Assembly: GCF_003463825.1 (NCBI RefSeq)
Contig: NZ_QSDY01000012.1
Coordinates: 1-43,248 of the forward strand
Reading direction: 5' to 3'
DNA from: Veillonella sp. AM51-8BH
GTDB taxonomy: Bacteria; Bacillota; Negativicutes; Veillonellales; Veillonellaceae
DNA: 43,248 nt
Shown here: in pieces, positions 28,722 to 38,406 of the stretch
Numbering within the stretch: position 1 is the stretch's first letter
How the letters are laid out: each line of letters opens with the position of its first letter
Notes under the pieces: model-generated
Told to the model about the DNA's origin: nothing
The model's input: the letters and a program-made list of their open reading frames with translations, nothing else
The model's database searches: none
Position numbers and translations under genes: made by a program

Positions 28722-28727
28722 ATTATA
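28722..28727 (-). promoter_or_regulatory. possible -10 box for the RuBisCO-like gene
   Basis: A perfect TATAAT lies about 30 bases before the start codon on the minus strand. The best -35 is poor (TGGAAT at 17 bases). The strong terminator upstream (28756-28791) means the gene needs its own promoter. Confidence 0.4.
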
Positions 28728-28755
28728 TACCAAAGTAGTACACGATTCCACACAA

Positions 28756-28791
28756 AAAAGGGCTCACTCTAAAACTAGAGTGAGCCCTTTT
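28756..28791. terminator. bidirectional intrinsic terminator between permease and RuBisCO-like gene
   Basis: AAAAGGGCTCACTCTA and TAGAGTGAGCCCTTTT form a perfect 16-bp stem around AAAC. T-runs flank both orientations. It ends the purine permease transcript, so the RuBisCO-like gene is a separate unit. A smaller AAAACAT/ATGTTTT hairpin (28799-28820) precedes it. Confidence 0.92.
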
Positions 28792-28895
28792 AAAATCGAA
28801 AACATGTATATAGATGTTTTACCTATACAAACAAGGTTTCTATTGTGAAAGACAATACATGTAATCGTATGAGAATAAACTCGTCTAACTATATA

Positions 28896-30281
28896 TTATT
28901 GATAGAAATGTTTAGGATAGCCTTTGAATCGTGTGAAGTGACGGTATTTACGTATTGCACGATTAGGTTCGTTAACAGTTTTGTAACCAAAGCCATTGAA
29001 TACAACGTTTAGAAGAACGGCAATGATACTACCAGCTGTGATACCAGATTTCAAAAGAATTTGAGCCCAATCTGGGAAATGTGCATAGAAGTTAGGCGCA
29101 GCTAGAGGAATCATGGATACACCAATACTAATCGCTACTAACATCAAGTTGTAGTTACCATCAAAGCTAACTTTACCAAGGGAACGGATACCGCTGGCAA
29201 TGATCATACCAAACATTGCGATACCTGCACCGCCTAAAACGGCATTTGGAATACAAGCTACGATAGCAGCTAATTTAGGGAAAAGACCTAATAAAATAAG
29301 AATAACACCAGATGCTGCTACAACGAAGCGGCTCTTAACGCGTGTTACAGCGATAAGACCAACGTTTTGAGCGAACGCTGTGTAAGGGAAGCTGTTAAGC
29401 ACACCACCGATTAAAGTAGATAAGCCATCAGCACGAAGTACTGCAGCCAACTCTTTTTGACCGATAGGTTTATCAACGATTTCGCCTACTGCGATACTGT
29501 CACCAGTTGTTTCAACCATAACTACGAGCATTACAATAATCATAGAAATCATAGAAGCAAAGTCAAAGGTTGGAAGACCAAAATAGAACGGTGTTACAAT
29601 GGATACCCATTGAGAACGACCTACTTCGGAGAAGTCAGTAACACCACAAAGCATAGCAAGGGCTGTACCAAGGATAAGACCTACTAAGATTGCTAGATTA
29701 CCAATAAATCCTTTACCAAATCGATAGGTTATAATAACAATAATAAATGTAGCTACACCAAGAGCAATGTTAAGCAGATCCCCAAAGTTTGGACTGCCTG
29801 CACCGCCACCCATCCATTTAACTGCTACTGGCATCAAGTTGATACCAATAATAGTAATGATAGTGCCTGTTACTACAGGTGGGAATAGACGAATCAAACG
29901 ACTAAAGAATGGAGCCACAAGGAATGTAAAGATACCGGCTACGATAATCGCACCGTAGATAGTTGTAATATCATGCTGCTGACCAATCATAATCATTGGA
30001 CCTACAGAAGCAAATGTTACACCTTGAATAAGAGGAATACGACCACCGATAGGACCAAAGCCTAATGTTTGAATCAATGTAGCAACACCACATGTGAACA
30101 AGTCGGCCGTAATCAAACGAATTAAGTCTTCAATAGGTAAGTTCATCGCTTGTGCGATGATGATTGGTACCGCTACTGCACCTGCGTACATAGCTAGTAC
30201 GTGCTGTAAGCCATAAGCAAACAATTGCGGGATTGGCAGCATACCATCTACATGGTCGACGCCAGATATAGCTTTACTCAT
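28896..30281 (-). CDS. NCS2-family xanthine/urate-type permease
   Basis: The protein has about 461 residues and 12-14 membrane helices. The NCS2 signature QNVGLIAVTR lies in the second half (near 310), preceded by the TTGDSIAVGEI segment that carries conserved substrate-site residues. The family imports xanthine, urate, guanine or uracil with protons or Na+. The xanthine dehydrogenase gene immediately upstream makes xanthine or urate the likely cargo. I choose the ATG at 30279-30281 because GAGGTGA lies eight bases before it; the GTG three codons upstream is part of that site. The leader (30282-30428) contains a structured RNA candidate. Confidence 0.88.
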   Translation of the reverse strand: MSKAISGVDHVDGMLPIPQLFAYGLQHVLAMYAGAVAVPIIIAQAMNLPIEDLIRLITADLFTCGVATLIQTLGFGPIGGRIPLIQGVTFASVGPMIMIGQQHDITTIYGAIIVAGIFTFLVAPFFSRLIRLFPPVVTGTIITIIGINLMPVAVKWMGGGAGSPNFGDLLNIALGVATFIIVIITYRFGKGFIGNLAILVGLILGTALAMLCGVTDFSEVGRSQWVSIVTPFYFGLPTFDFASMISMIIVMLVVMVETTGDSIAVGEIVDKPIGQKELAAVLRADGLSTLIGGVLNSFPYTAFAQNVGLIAVTRVKSRFVVAASGVILILLGLFPKLAAIVACIPNAVLGGAGIAMFGMIIASGIRSLGKVSFDGNYNLMLVAISIGVSMIPLAAPNFYAHFPDWAQILLKSGITAGSIIAVLLNVVFNGFGYKTVNEPNRAIRKYRHFTRFKGYPKHFYQ

Positions 30282-30376
30282 AAGAATCACCTCATATCTT
30301 ACGTTTTAGTTACTAGTAAATAATATAGTCATACTATCGTACATGATAGAGTTTAGAGAAATCTCATCGACTTCAC

Positions 30377-30416
30377 GTGGGAACCTTGATGGTCAAGGGC
30401 TAATGCCCCTAACCAC
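30377..30416 (-). ncRNA. structured leader element before the purine permease (three-way-junction candidate)
   Basis: On the minus strand an outer GTGG/CCAC pairing (30413-30416 with 30377-30380) encloses two hairpins, GGGC-ATTA-GCCC (30408-30397) and CCTTGA-CCA-TCAAGG (30398-30384), which share two bases. Further small hairpins (GAGATTTCTC; CTATC/GATAG) follow before the permease start. It does not match the purine riboswitch consensus that I know. It could be a regulatory leader, a processing site or chance folding. Confidence 0.35.
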
Positions 30417-30428
30417 TAAGCAAATATT

Positions 30429-32978
30429 CTATTTTTTATAACCTGTATGTTGAATCGGCAAAGATCTACGTGGTTCTCCGTCGATACGACGATACGCATT
30501 TGCAATAGCTGGTGCAATTGGAATACTGGAAATTTCACCAATACCTTTAGCGCCGTATGCATATTGTTCTGGTGTCCCCTTTTCAATCAAACTCACATGA
30601 ATTGGTGGACATTGTGTCGCTCTAAGAAGACCTAGAGTGCCGTATTTAGCTGTTACATAGCCATCTTTATAAGGGAAGTCTTCTGTTACAGCAAAGCCCA
30701 TACCCATGATAGCGCCGCCTTCAGCTTGACCAGCACAAGATTGAGGGTTAACTACGCGACCTACGTCGTATGCTACATGTAAATCAGCAATTTTATTATC
30801 TTCACCAATTGTTGCTACACATGCGCCATAACCATAGGCAACGTGATTTTTCGGATGTGGTTTATCAGAGTTGAATGGATCTGTTTCACCAAGGAACTCT
30901 TCATAAATTTCTACACCATTCAGTTCCTCTAATGTCTTAGTTTCTAACATTTCTTTCAAGCGAAGACTTGCTTTGCGAGTTGCTTCACCAGTGAATACTG
31001 TTTGACGAGATGCAGTAGTTGTACCAGAGTCTGGTGTACGTACTGTGTCAGGGCGTTCTACAAATACTTTGTCAGCTGTTAAACCAGTTGTTTCACAAAG
31101 AACTTGAGTAGCCATAGTAGCCATACCTTGACCGATACAAGCTGCGCCAGTACGGATGCGAACTTTGCCGTCACGTACTTCTAAAATAACGCGGCCAGTA
31201 TCAGGTAAACCTACGCCGATACCACTGTTTTTCAAACATACTGCAAGACCTGTACGGTCAGATGCGTAATATGCATCTTTTACGGCTTCCAAACATTCTG
31301 CTAATGCAGTTTCTTCGGAGCAAATTTGGCCATTTGGCAAGGAGTCACCAGGGCGAACAACGTTTTTATAGCGGAACTCCCAAGGATCCATGCCTACCAA
31401 TGCAGCTAATTCATCAATATTTTGTTCTTGACCAAAGATAGTTTGTGTTACGCCGAACCCGCGGAATGCACCACCAGGAACAGTATTAGTGTAAACACAA
31501 ACGCCATCAAAGGCAAAGTTATCAAATTTGTAAGGACCACAAGAATGTGTACCTGCACGTTGAAGTACTGGGCCACCTAAGGATGCATAGGCACCACAGT
31601 TAGATACGATGTTTACCTTACTTGCTACCAAGTTGCCTTCTGCGTCACAAGCAGTAGTAATATCCATTTCCATCGCATGGCGTTTAGGGTGAATATTAAG
31701 ACTTTCTTGACGAGAGAATAGAACCTTAGTTGGTTTACCTGTGAGCCAAGCTACAAGAGAAGCATGATGTTGTACACTCATGTCCTCTTTACCACCAAAG
31801 CCGCCACCTACGAGCATGCTGTGAACTTTTACAGATTCTTCAGGAATGCCAAGCATACGAGATACTTCATGGCGATCATCATATACGTTTTGGCTACCGG
31901 AATGTAAATGGATTACATCGCCTTCACGATATGCCACAGCACATTCAGGTTCCATGAATGCATGGTCTGTTTGAGGTGTGGAATAGTGATTTGTTACTAC
32001 AAATGCAGCCTCTGCAATAGCCTTATCTACATCGCCGCGAGATAATGTTTGACGAGACAATACATTTCCATTTGGATGTAACTGAGGTGCATCTGGTTTC
32101 AATGCTTCTAATGGGTCTACTACAGGCTCTAACTCAGTATAATCAACTTCAACGAGAGCAAGAACTTCGTCTAAATATTTTTTCTCAGTTGTCGCTACTA
32201 GTGCAATAGCATCACCTACATAACGAGTGATATCGCCTTCTGCAATGAGCACATCCCAGTCAGGTACCAAGTGACCAGTCTTATTGAATGGAACATCTTT
32301 AGCAGTCAAAGCCGTTACACATTTAGGATGTGCAAGTGCTTTAGACACATCAACGCGATCAACTCTAGCGCGAGGATATTTAGAGCGCAATGCTTTAGCA
32401 TAAATCATGCCATCCATATGGATATCATCAGCGTATTGTCCAGTACCTAGTGCTTTTTCCTCCGCATCTACACGGTGTAAACGAGCACCTACATTACCAA
32501 TTGTATCCTTTTCAGGAACTGGTAAGTTCTCACGGAACATTTTTGCTGCTAGCATAATACCTTCTTCAATTTTTACATAGCCTGTACAACGACAAATGTT
32601 GCCTAAAATAGCTTTTTTTACATCATCAGGTGTAGGGTCATTATTTTCATCAATTAAAACTTTTGCACTAATAATCATACCTGGGATACAGAAACCACAC
32701 TGCACCGCTCCGCATTCACCAAAAGCATAGGTGTATACCGCTTTTTCCCGTTCAGATAGTCCTTCAATCGTTACAACCGATTTACCATCTAATTGAGATA
32801 ATTTAGTTACACAAGCCTTTGCTTTTTTTCCGTCTATAATTACTGTACACGTACCACAAGCACCAGCACTACAACCTTCTTTAGTGCCCGTTAATTTCAA
32901 ATCAGCTCTCAAGAAATCAATTAAACGTTGATCCTCTTGAACCTCATGTTGGGTGCCATTCACTTGAAAGCGGTACAT
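30429..32978 (-). CDS. fused xanthine dehydrogenase, selenium-dependent type (2Fe-2S plus molybdenum domains)
   Basis: The 849-residue protein combines an N-terminal ferredoxin-like [2Fe-2S] domain (Cys in GCSAGACGTC), a second [2Fe-2S] domain (QCGFC and CRCTGY) and the large molybdopterin-binding region. The latter has GGGFGGKED, GAFRGFGVTQ and the C-terminal GAKGIGEI with the catalytic Glu. There is no FAD domain. This layout matches the selenium-dependent xanthine dehydrogenase family of purine-fermenting clostridia and E. coli XdhD-like proteins; selenium is a labile ligand that cannot be seen in sequence. I choose the ATG at 32976-32978 (AGGAGGG seven bases upstream), 17 bases after hydA. 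It should interconvert hypoxanthine, xanthine and urate. Confidence 0.88.
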   Translation of the reverse strand: MYRFQVNGTQHEVQEDQRLIDFLRADLKLTGTKEGCSAGACGTCTVIIDGKKAKACVTKLSQLDGKSVVTIEGLSEREKAVYTYAFGECGAVQCGFCIPGMIISAKVLIDENNDPTPDDVKKAILGNICRCTGYVKIEEGIMLAAKMFRENLPVPEKDTIGNVGARLHRVDAEEKALGTGQYADDIHMDGMIYAKALRSKYPRARVDRVDVSKALAHPKCVTALTAKDVPFNKTGHLVPDWDVLIAEGDITRYVGDAIALVATTEKKYLDEVLALVEVDYTELEPVVDPLEALKPDAPQLHPNGNVLSRQTLSRGDVDKAIAEAAFVVTNHYSTPQTDHAFMEPECAVAYREGDVIHLHSGSQNVYDDRHEVSRMLGIPEESVKVHSMLVGGGFGGKEDMSVQHHASLVAWLTGKPTKVLFSRQESLNIHPKRHAMEMDITTACDAEGNLVASKVNIVSNCGAYASLGGPVLQRAGTHSCGPYKFDNFAFDGVCVYTNTVPGGAFRGFGVTQTIFGQEQNIDELAALVGMDPWEFRYKNVVRPGDSLPNGQICSEETALAECLEAVKDAYYASDRTGLAVCLKNSGIGVGLPDTGRVILEVRDGKVRIRTGAACIGQGMATMATQVLCETTGLTADKVFVERPDTVRTPDSGTTTASRQTVFTGEATRKASLRLKEMLETKTLEELNGVEIYEEFLGETDPFNSDKPHPKNHVAYGYGACVATIGEDNKIADLHVAYDVGRVVNPQSCAGQAEGGAIMGMGFAVTEDFPYKDGYVTAKYGTLGLLRATQCPPIHVSLIEKGTPEQYAYGAKGIGEISSIPIAPAIANAYRRIDGEPRRSLPIQHTGYKK

Positions 32979-32995
32979 ATATAGCCCTCCTCTCA

Positions 32996-34345
32996 TTAAG
33001 GAATACATTCACCAAGATATGATTCTGTTAAGGATCCATCTTGTACCACATGGTGACCTCTAAGGATAACATCTCGAACTTTACCTGTTACAGATATGCC
33101 CTCATAAGGTATATAGTCTGCCTTTGTATGGGCGGACTCTTTCGAAAGCACATGCTCAATGCGCTTATCAACAATTGTAATATCCCCATCGCTACCAACG
33201 GCTAACGTGCCCTTCTTCGGATACATACCGTAAAGCTTTGCAGGATTTTCACTAACTAATTTCATAAAATCTACAACGCTCATATTGCATTGATTTACCA
33301 ACACATCATAAGCTACGATACCTCGTTCCTCAGCACCTGGAATACCCCCAGGTATACGAGTAAAATCATATCGACTTTTTAGCTTTTGATAATCAAAAGT
33401 AAAGCTACAATGATCAGACCCAATCGTTTGGAATGTACCATTTACTAAGGCATCCTTTAATGCCATTTGATCCCGAATTGTTCTCAGAGGTGGGCTCATC
33501 ACATATTTAACACCTTCAAAATCAGGCAAATTATATCGTGATTCATCGAGCACTAAATATTGTGGACATGTTTCACAAGTCACTTTATGTCCTAGGTTCC
33601 GTTCTCGAATAACCTCTTCAAGGCCCTCCTTAGAACTTACATGAACAATATGTACAGGATAATCTAATGCAGCACCAATTGTACTAAAGCGCTTAATCGC
33701 TTCCGATTCAATCATGGCAGGTCTTGTGAGTGGATGATTGCTTACATCTAATTCACCACGTTTACGTTTATTAGCTACGAGCGCATCAATAAGATCACCA
33801 TTTTCACAGTGAGCTCCTACAAGTGCGCCTGTTGGTTTGATAGCTTCAATAGCGTCATAAATCTCACGGTCCGTTAAACGGAAGCCATAAGCTAAATATA
33901 CCTTAAAGGATGATACACCAGCTTCAACCACTTTTGGGATTTCACTGGCCACAGTATCATTCATTTCTACAAGTTCCATATGGAATTTGTAGTCACAGGA
34001 GCAATGCCCTGCGGCACGCTCCTTATGAACTTCTAAGCCTTTACAAAGGGAGCCTTCCTCAGGAGAAGCAAAATTGATAATTGAAGTAGTCCCGCCAAGG
34101 ATAGCAGCCTTTGTGCCACTATCAAAATCATCCGCAGTAGATGCTAAAGCATTAGTCATTTGGAAGTGTGTATGAGGATCTATAAATCCTGGGAATACAT
34201 AGCAACCTTTTGCATCAATTACTTTAGCTCCTTCTGGAACAGGAACGTGTTCATCGATGGCGACAATTTTGTCGCCATCAATTAATAAATCTCCGGTAAG
34301 GATTCGATCAGTTAAGACCAATTCCCCTTGTTGTATGATAATCAT
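32996..34345 (-). CDS. hydA: dihydropyrimidinase/hydantoinase-type cyclic amidohydrolase
   Basis: This 449-residue amidohydrolase opens cyclic imide or ureide rings. Metal ligands are in place: HTH in FIDPHTHFQM near 60, the carboxylated Lys in SSFKVYLAYG near 147, His in GAHCEN near 180 and HIVHVSS near 235, and Asp in GSDHCSF near 310. E. coli HyuA/HydA in the yge island is of this type and acts on hydantoin derivatives. In this cluster it probably opens a ring intermediate of purine breakdown. Its ATG overlaps the ygfK stop codon by four bases (ATGA), so the two are coupled. Confidence 0.9.
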   Translation of the reverse strand: MIIIQQGELVLTDRILTGDLLIDGDKIVAIDEHVPVPEGAKVIDAKGCYVFPGFIDPHTHFQMTNALASTADDFDSGTKAAILGGTTSIINFASPEEGSLCKGLEVHKERAAGHCSCDYKFHMELVEMNDTVASEIPKVVEAGVSSFKVYLAYGFRLTDREIYDAIEAIKPTGALVGAHCENGDLIDALVANKRKRGELDVSNHPLTRPAMIESEAIKRFSTIGAALDYPVHIVHVSSKEGLEEVIRERNLGHKVTCETCPQYLVLDESRYNLPDFEGVKYVMSPPLRTIRDQMALKDALVNGTFQTIGSDHCSFTFDYQKLKSRYDFTRIPGGIPGAEERGIVAYDVLVNQCNMSVVDFMKLVSENPAKLYGMYPKKGTLAVGSDGDITIVDKRIEHVLSKESAHTKADYIPYEGISVTGKVRDVILRGHHVVQDGSLTESYLGECIP

Positions 34346-36033
34346 GATACATAGTACACATGCTCTTTACAGAAGGCATGTACAACTCCTTTCAATTCTT
34401 CAGGTAATGCATCAATGTCACATACGGCTTCTTCACCTTTGAAGCGGTAGCCACAGCTAGTGCCTGTGATGTAGAAACCATCATTTGTACTATCTGCTAA
34501 AGCTTCAGCATTGTGGAAGAATGTAATGCGATCCTTGTATGGTTGACAAGGTTCTACGCAATGACATGCACAGTTACCACACTCATTACAGCTTTGATCT
34601 ACATGGACGATCAATTTAGCATCATTTACAGTAACGACTTCATTACATCTGTTAGGACATACGCGAACGCAAGCACCACACACTACGCGGCAGTGGTAGT
34701 CAGAGCTACGTGTACCAGGGAAGGATGGCATTGCTTCACGTTTTTTCTTCATTGCATCGCTCTTCTTGAAGATTTTATTTTCACTAATATCTTTAGCAAG
34801 TTTAGCGATTAGATCTTTATGTACTTTCAAAGCAGCGTTGTAATCAGTAGATTCAACTTCATCTGCCAAAGCTTTGAAAGTATTGTAACCTTCGCCTTGT
34901 AGAAGAATTGTACATACTGTTACAGGCCAGATACCACAATCAAAGATAGCTTTGATATTTTGTTTTACAGCACCACCACTGTAAGACATTGGTAAACGTT
35001 CGCCGAATTGAGCACTTAGAAGCTCAGCTACGCCAATTGTTACAGGTAACAAGGATTTACCAGACATGTACATTTGCTCGCCTGGCAATTCATTGTTGTG
35101 AATTTGTACAGGGAATGTATTTGTCAATTTAACGCCAAAGATCTTATTGTGTTTTTCACCAAGAGCGATAAGACGTTCTAACATTGGAACAGCTTTATCG
35201 AATTGAAGGTCAACTTCAAATTGATGATCTTCAAAGTCAATATATTCAAAACCAGCATTATCTAATAACTCTCTAATACGTTTTGGACCTAACAATGTAG
35301 GGTTGCATTTCAAGTATAAGTGAAGGCCTTTTTCACTGATTAGGTAAGAACAAATGGATTCAATTTCTTCAGCTGGGCAACCGTGCATTGTAGACAATGT
35401 AATTGCTTGGCAAAGTTCATCGCTAATAGAGTTGATGAAATCAGCATCGATATGTTCAAATTCATCTACATGGTCAAGACACCATTGTTTGCAAGTATCC
35501 CACATAGGAGATTGAGATGCACTGCGCATTGTGTTGATGAATTTATCAACCATTGGACTCTTAATGCCAGCCAAGTTGTAACCAACACTCATGATGAACA
35601 AGAAGCCATCTGGATCGCCTAAGCCTAATTCTTTAGAGATTAATTTTAATGCGAACCAAGCTTTGATGTATTCATCAGCAGCTTCATCACAGCTATATTC
35701 AGAAGACCATTCTACGTTGTATGTTTCGTCTACAGAGTAGATACAAGGTCTAGGAATACCTAATTCTTCACCGTACATAATTTGTACAGTTTTTAATTCG
35801 ATGCAACGAGCACCAGCTACATAAGATGCCACAATGTTTTGTGCTAACTGTGTATTAGGGCCAGCTGCAGGACCTACAGGATTTTCAATGGATTTACCAA
35901 AGATAGATAAGCGTTGATCATGATTCGTACGATGAATTTTATTTACATTGTAAATACGATTGTACATCTTGTACTCAGTCATAATGTGGTTCATCAAATT
36001 TCCGAAACTTACCGGATACATAATGTCACTCAT
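34342..36033 (-). CDS. ygfK: YgfK-like oxidoreductase, short form without the GltD-like module
   Basis: The 563-residue protein starts like E. coli YgfK with a dihydroorotate/dihydropyrimidine dehydrogenase-like barrel (about 30-430; NPVGPAAGPNTQLAQN, ELKTVQI, TLSTMHGCP, KCNPTLLG, KLTNTFP, SYSGG). It ends with a ferredoxin region at about 479-530 containing CGACVRVCPNRC and CNECGNCACHC, enough Cys for two [4Fe-4S] clusters. The FAD/NADPH-binding GltD-like middle part of the 1032-residue E. coli protein, about 470 residues, is absent, and the junction looks clean. YgfK is annotated as a putative selenate reductase subunit, but its place here points to purine catabolism. The ribosome site is AAAGGAG. 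Confidence 0.88.
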   Translation of the reverse strand: MSDIMYPVSFGNLMNHIMTEYKMYNRIYNVNKIHRTNHDQRLSIFGKSIENPVGPAAGPNTQLAQNIVASYVAGARCIELKTVQIMYGEELGIPRPCIYSVDETYNVEWSSEYSCDEAADEYIKAWFALKLISKELGLGDPDGFLFIMSVGYNLAGIKSPMVDKFINTMRSASQSPMWDTCKQWCLDHVDEFEHIDADFINSISDELCQAITLSTMHGCPAEEIESICSYLISEKGLHLYLKCNPTLLGPKRIRELLDNAGFEYIDFEDHQFEVDLQFDKAVPMLERLIALGEKHNKIFGVKLTNTFPVQIHNNELPGEQMYMSGKSLLPVTIGVAELLSAQFGERLPMSYSGGAVKQNIKAIFDCGIWPVTVCTILLQGEGYNTFKALADEVESTDYNAALKVHKDLIAKLAKDISENKIFKKSDAMKKKREAMPSFPGTRSSDYHCRVVCGACVRVCPNRCNEVVTVNDAKLIVHVDQSCNECGNCACHCVEPCQPYKDRITFFHNAEALADSTNDGFYITGTSCGYRFKGEEAVCDIDALPEELKGVVHAFCKEHVYYVS

Positions 36034-36061
36034 AATGTCACACTCCTTTAAAGCGCTTGCG

Positions 36062-37390
36062 TTATGGGTTTAGTCGTTTCCATAAACCTTTAGATGTTGA
36101 TAAAACTTCGTTCATTACTTCAGCTTTGTCGATGCCTTGTAACTTACGATCAATCATACGTGGTACACCATCGCTAATAGTTGTTACCACATACATACCA
36201 TTAGCACCGAATAATAAGTGACCATTGATGTTATTTTCATCAAGTGGTGTTGGTGCTGCGTAATCAAGAACGATTACGTCAGCTGCGGCACCTTTTTTAA
36301 GGATGCCAACTGTAGTATCGAAGAATTCATTCGCCATTTTACGGTTGTTTTCAAATAGCATATGAGGAACTTCGCCCCAGCCTACATATGGTTTATGTTG
36401 CTCATGTTTTACAAGGCAATTTGCTACTTTGTAAGATTCGAGCATGTCATTTGTATAACCATCTGTACCTAGACCAACTGTGATACCTGCACCTAATAGT
36501 TTTAAGATATCTGTTGTGCCTACTGCATTACCCATGTTACTTTCTGGATTATGTACAACCTTGGCTTGAGATTCTTTCAATAATTCCACATCTTGATCAG
36601 TTACATGTACGCAGTGACCTGCAATACTCTTAGGACCTAAAATTCCTGCCTCTACAAGTCGTCTCACAGGTGTCATGCCATATTTTTCTTTACTATCTGC
36701 CACATCTTCAGGGCCTTCAGCAACATGAACGTGATAACCTAACTTGTCTTCATTTTGTGCTTTCACATAATCTAATGTGTCAGAACTTAACGTGAAGGAT
36801 GCATGTAAGCCCATCATAGCAGCGAGTCTAGATGGATCTTTTTTCGCTTCTTTACCAAAACGCACATTTTCTGCAACAGCTGCTTTCATTTGATCAACAC
36901 CGTTACGATCAGATACTTCATAGCATAGGCAAGAGCGAACACCAAACTGTTTAGCCACATCAGCAATTACAGATAAACTATTAGCGGTTTCTCCATAGCT
37001 TGCATGATGATCGAAGATAGTAGTGACGCCGTTTTCGATACATCCTAAGTATGTAAGCAATGCGCTAGCCTTCACATCTGGAGCTGTTAATTTATTATCT
37101 AAATAGAACCATAAGCCTTCTAAAATTTCACCAAAATTAGTTGGTGCTGGTCCTGGCAATGATAAACCTCGTGCAAGAGCGGAATAAATATGGTGATGTG
37201 CATTGATAAAACCTGGCATAATCAAGCCGTTATGAGCGTCAATAAGTTCTGCATTTGTGTAAGTTTTACATAACTCATCATATGTTCCGATATCAATAAT
37301 TTGAGTTCCATCAATAGCAACGGCACCATCATAAATGATAGGTCTATCAGTGTCGCGAGTAATTACAGTACCTTTTCCTAATATAATCAT
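36062..37390 (-). CDS. ssnA: SsnA-type aminohydrolase
   Basis: This 442-residue amidohydrolase is related to guanine deaminase and chlorohydrolases. Metal-ligand motifs are GFINAHHHIYSAL near 60, HVHVAEG near 220, GHCVHVT near 250 and GLGTDGYTNDM near 310. SsnA is a steady partner of YgfK, YgeW and YgeY in purine-degrading clusters; its exact substrate is unsettled, a deamination or ring-opening step being likely. GGGGAGGTG precedes the ATG. It lies 28 bases before ygfK and 53 bases after the restored carbamate kinase stop. Confidence 0.9.
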   Translation of the reverse strand: MIILGKGTVITRDTDRPIIYDGAVAIDGTQIIDIGTYDELCKTYTNAELIDAHNGLIMPGFINAHHHIYSALARGLSLPGPAPTNFGEILEGLWFYLDNKLTAPDVKASALLTYLGCIENGVTTIFDHHASYGETANSLSVIADVAKQFGVRSCLCYEVSDRNGVDQMKAAVAENVRFGKEAKKDPSRLAAMMGLHASFTLSSDTLDYVKAQNEDKLGYHVHVAEGPEDVADSKEKYGMTPVRRLVEAGILGPKSIAGHCVHVTDQDVELLKESQAKVVHNPESNMGNAVGTTDILKLLGAGITVGLGTDGYTNDMLESYKVANCLVKHEQHKPYVGWGEVPHMLFENNRKMANEFFDTTVGILKKGAAADVIVLDYAAPTPLDENNINGHLLFGANGMYVVTTISDGVPRMIDRKLQGIDKAEVMNEVLSTSKGLWKRLNP

Positions 37391-37443
37391 ACGGGCACCT
37401 CCCCAACGAGTCGTTGGATGTATACTTATAAATCTATATATTA

Positions 37444-38378
37444 TTATAATACGATACGCGTGCCTGTTTTTCCTGCTATACCATCCTTAGATTTTTCTAA
37501 TAATGTAATAATGGAAACACGGCCTTTTTTAGATTCTGCAAAGGCAATAGCTGCTTCTACCTTAGGTTTCATAGACCTTCTGCAAATTCGCCTGCTGCTG
37601 CGTATTTTTTCGCATCTGCCACGGTTATTTCATCTAGCCATTTTTCATTTTCTTTACCAAAATTAATAGCTACTTTTTCAACAGCTGTTAAAATAACGAG
37701 AACATCTGCATCAATTTCTTGTGCTAACAAGCTACTTGTCCAGTCTTTATCAATAACGGCTGCTGCACCATGAAGTTCATTACCTTCTCTAGTAACAGGG
37801 ATACCGCCACCGCCACAAGCAACGATTAATTGTTTCCCAACTAAGCCTTTAATCGCTTCGATTTCGATAATTTCTTTAGGAGCTGGAGATGCTACTACAC
37901 GGCGATAACCACGGCCAGAATCTTCTTTTACAACGTAATCGTAATTTTTTTCTGCGTATTCAGCTTCTTCTTTAGTCATAAAGTGACCGATTGGTTTTGT
38001 TGGATTTTGGAATCCAGGGTCATTTTTGTCAACTAATACTTGCGTAACCATTGTCATAGTTGGTAGATGTTCAATACCACGATTCAACAACTCTTCGTGA
38101 AGGGCATTTTGTAAGTCATACCCAATATATGCTTGGCTCATGGCCACACATACGGACAATGGTGTATTAGGTTGTCCTTCTACTTCTCGTGTCAATGCAG
38201 CCATCGCATTGTTGATCATACCAATTTGAGGGCCATTGCCATGAGTTACTACCACATCACAATCAGCTTCTACTAAATCAATAATCGTTTTAGCTGTACT
38301 TTTTACTGCAATTTTTTGTTCCGGAAGGGAATTACCTAATGCATTCCCACCTAACGCTACTACAACTCTTTTTTTCAT
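37444..38378 (-). pseudogene. arcC: carbamate kinase, frameshifted near the C-terminus
   Basis: The main frame starts VVVALGGNALG, with THGNGPQIG near 50 and CGGGGIPV near 210, all typical of carbamate kinase, which makes ATP from carbamoyl phosphate. The frame stops at 37569 after EFAEGL. In the next frame it continues MKPKVEAAIAFAES and ends GKTGTRIVL, the family's normal C-terminus, with a stop at 37444-37446. One missing base near 37573-37575 explains this (EGS restored), giving 311 residues. I choose the ATG at 38376-38378, with GAGG six bases upstream, over one four codons earlier. The E. coli cluster counterpart is YqeA. Confidence 0.9.
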
Positions 38379-38406
38379 GTTATGCCTCATAACAAACTAT
38401 TAAGAA

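Noticed and set aside
30291..30428. Classical purine (guanine/adenine) riboswitch before the permease
   Set aside because: The conserved aptamer core and the two 7-base loops are not present; the structure was kept only as an unassigned element.
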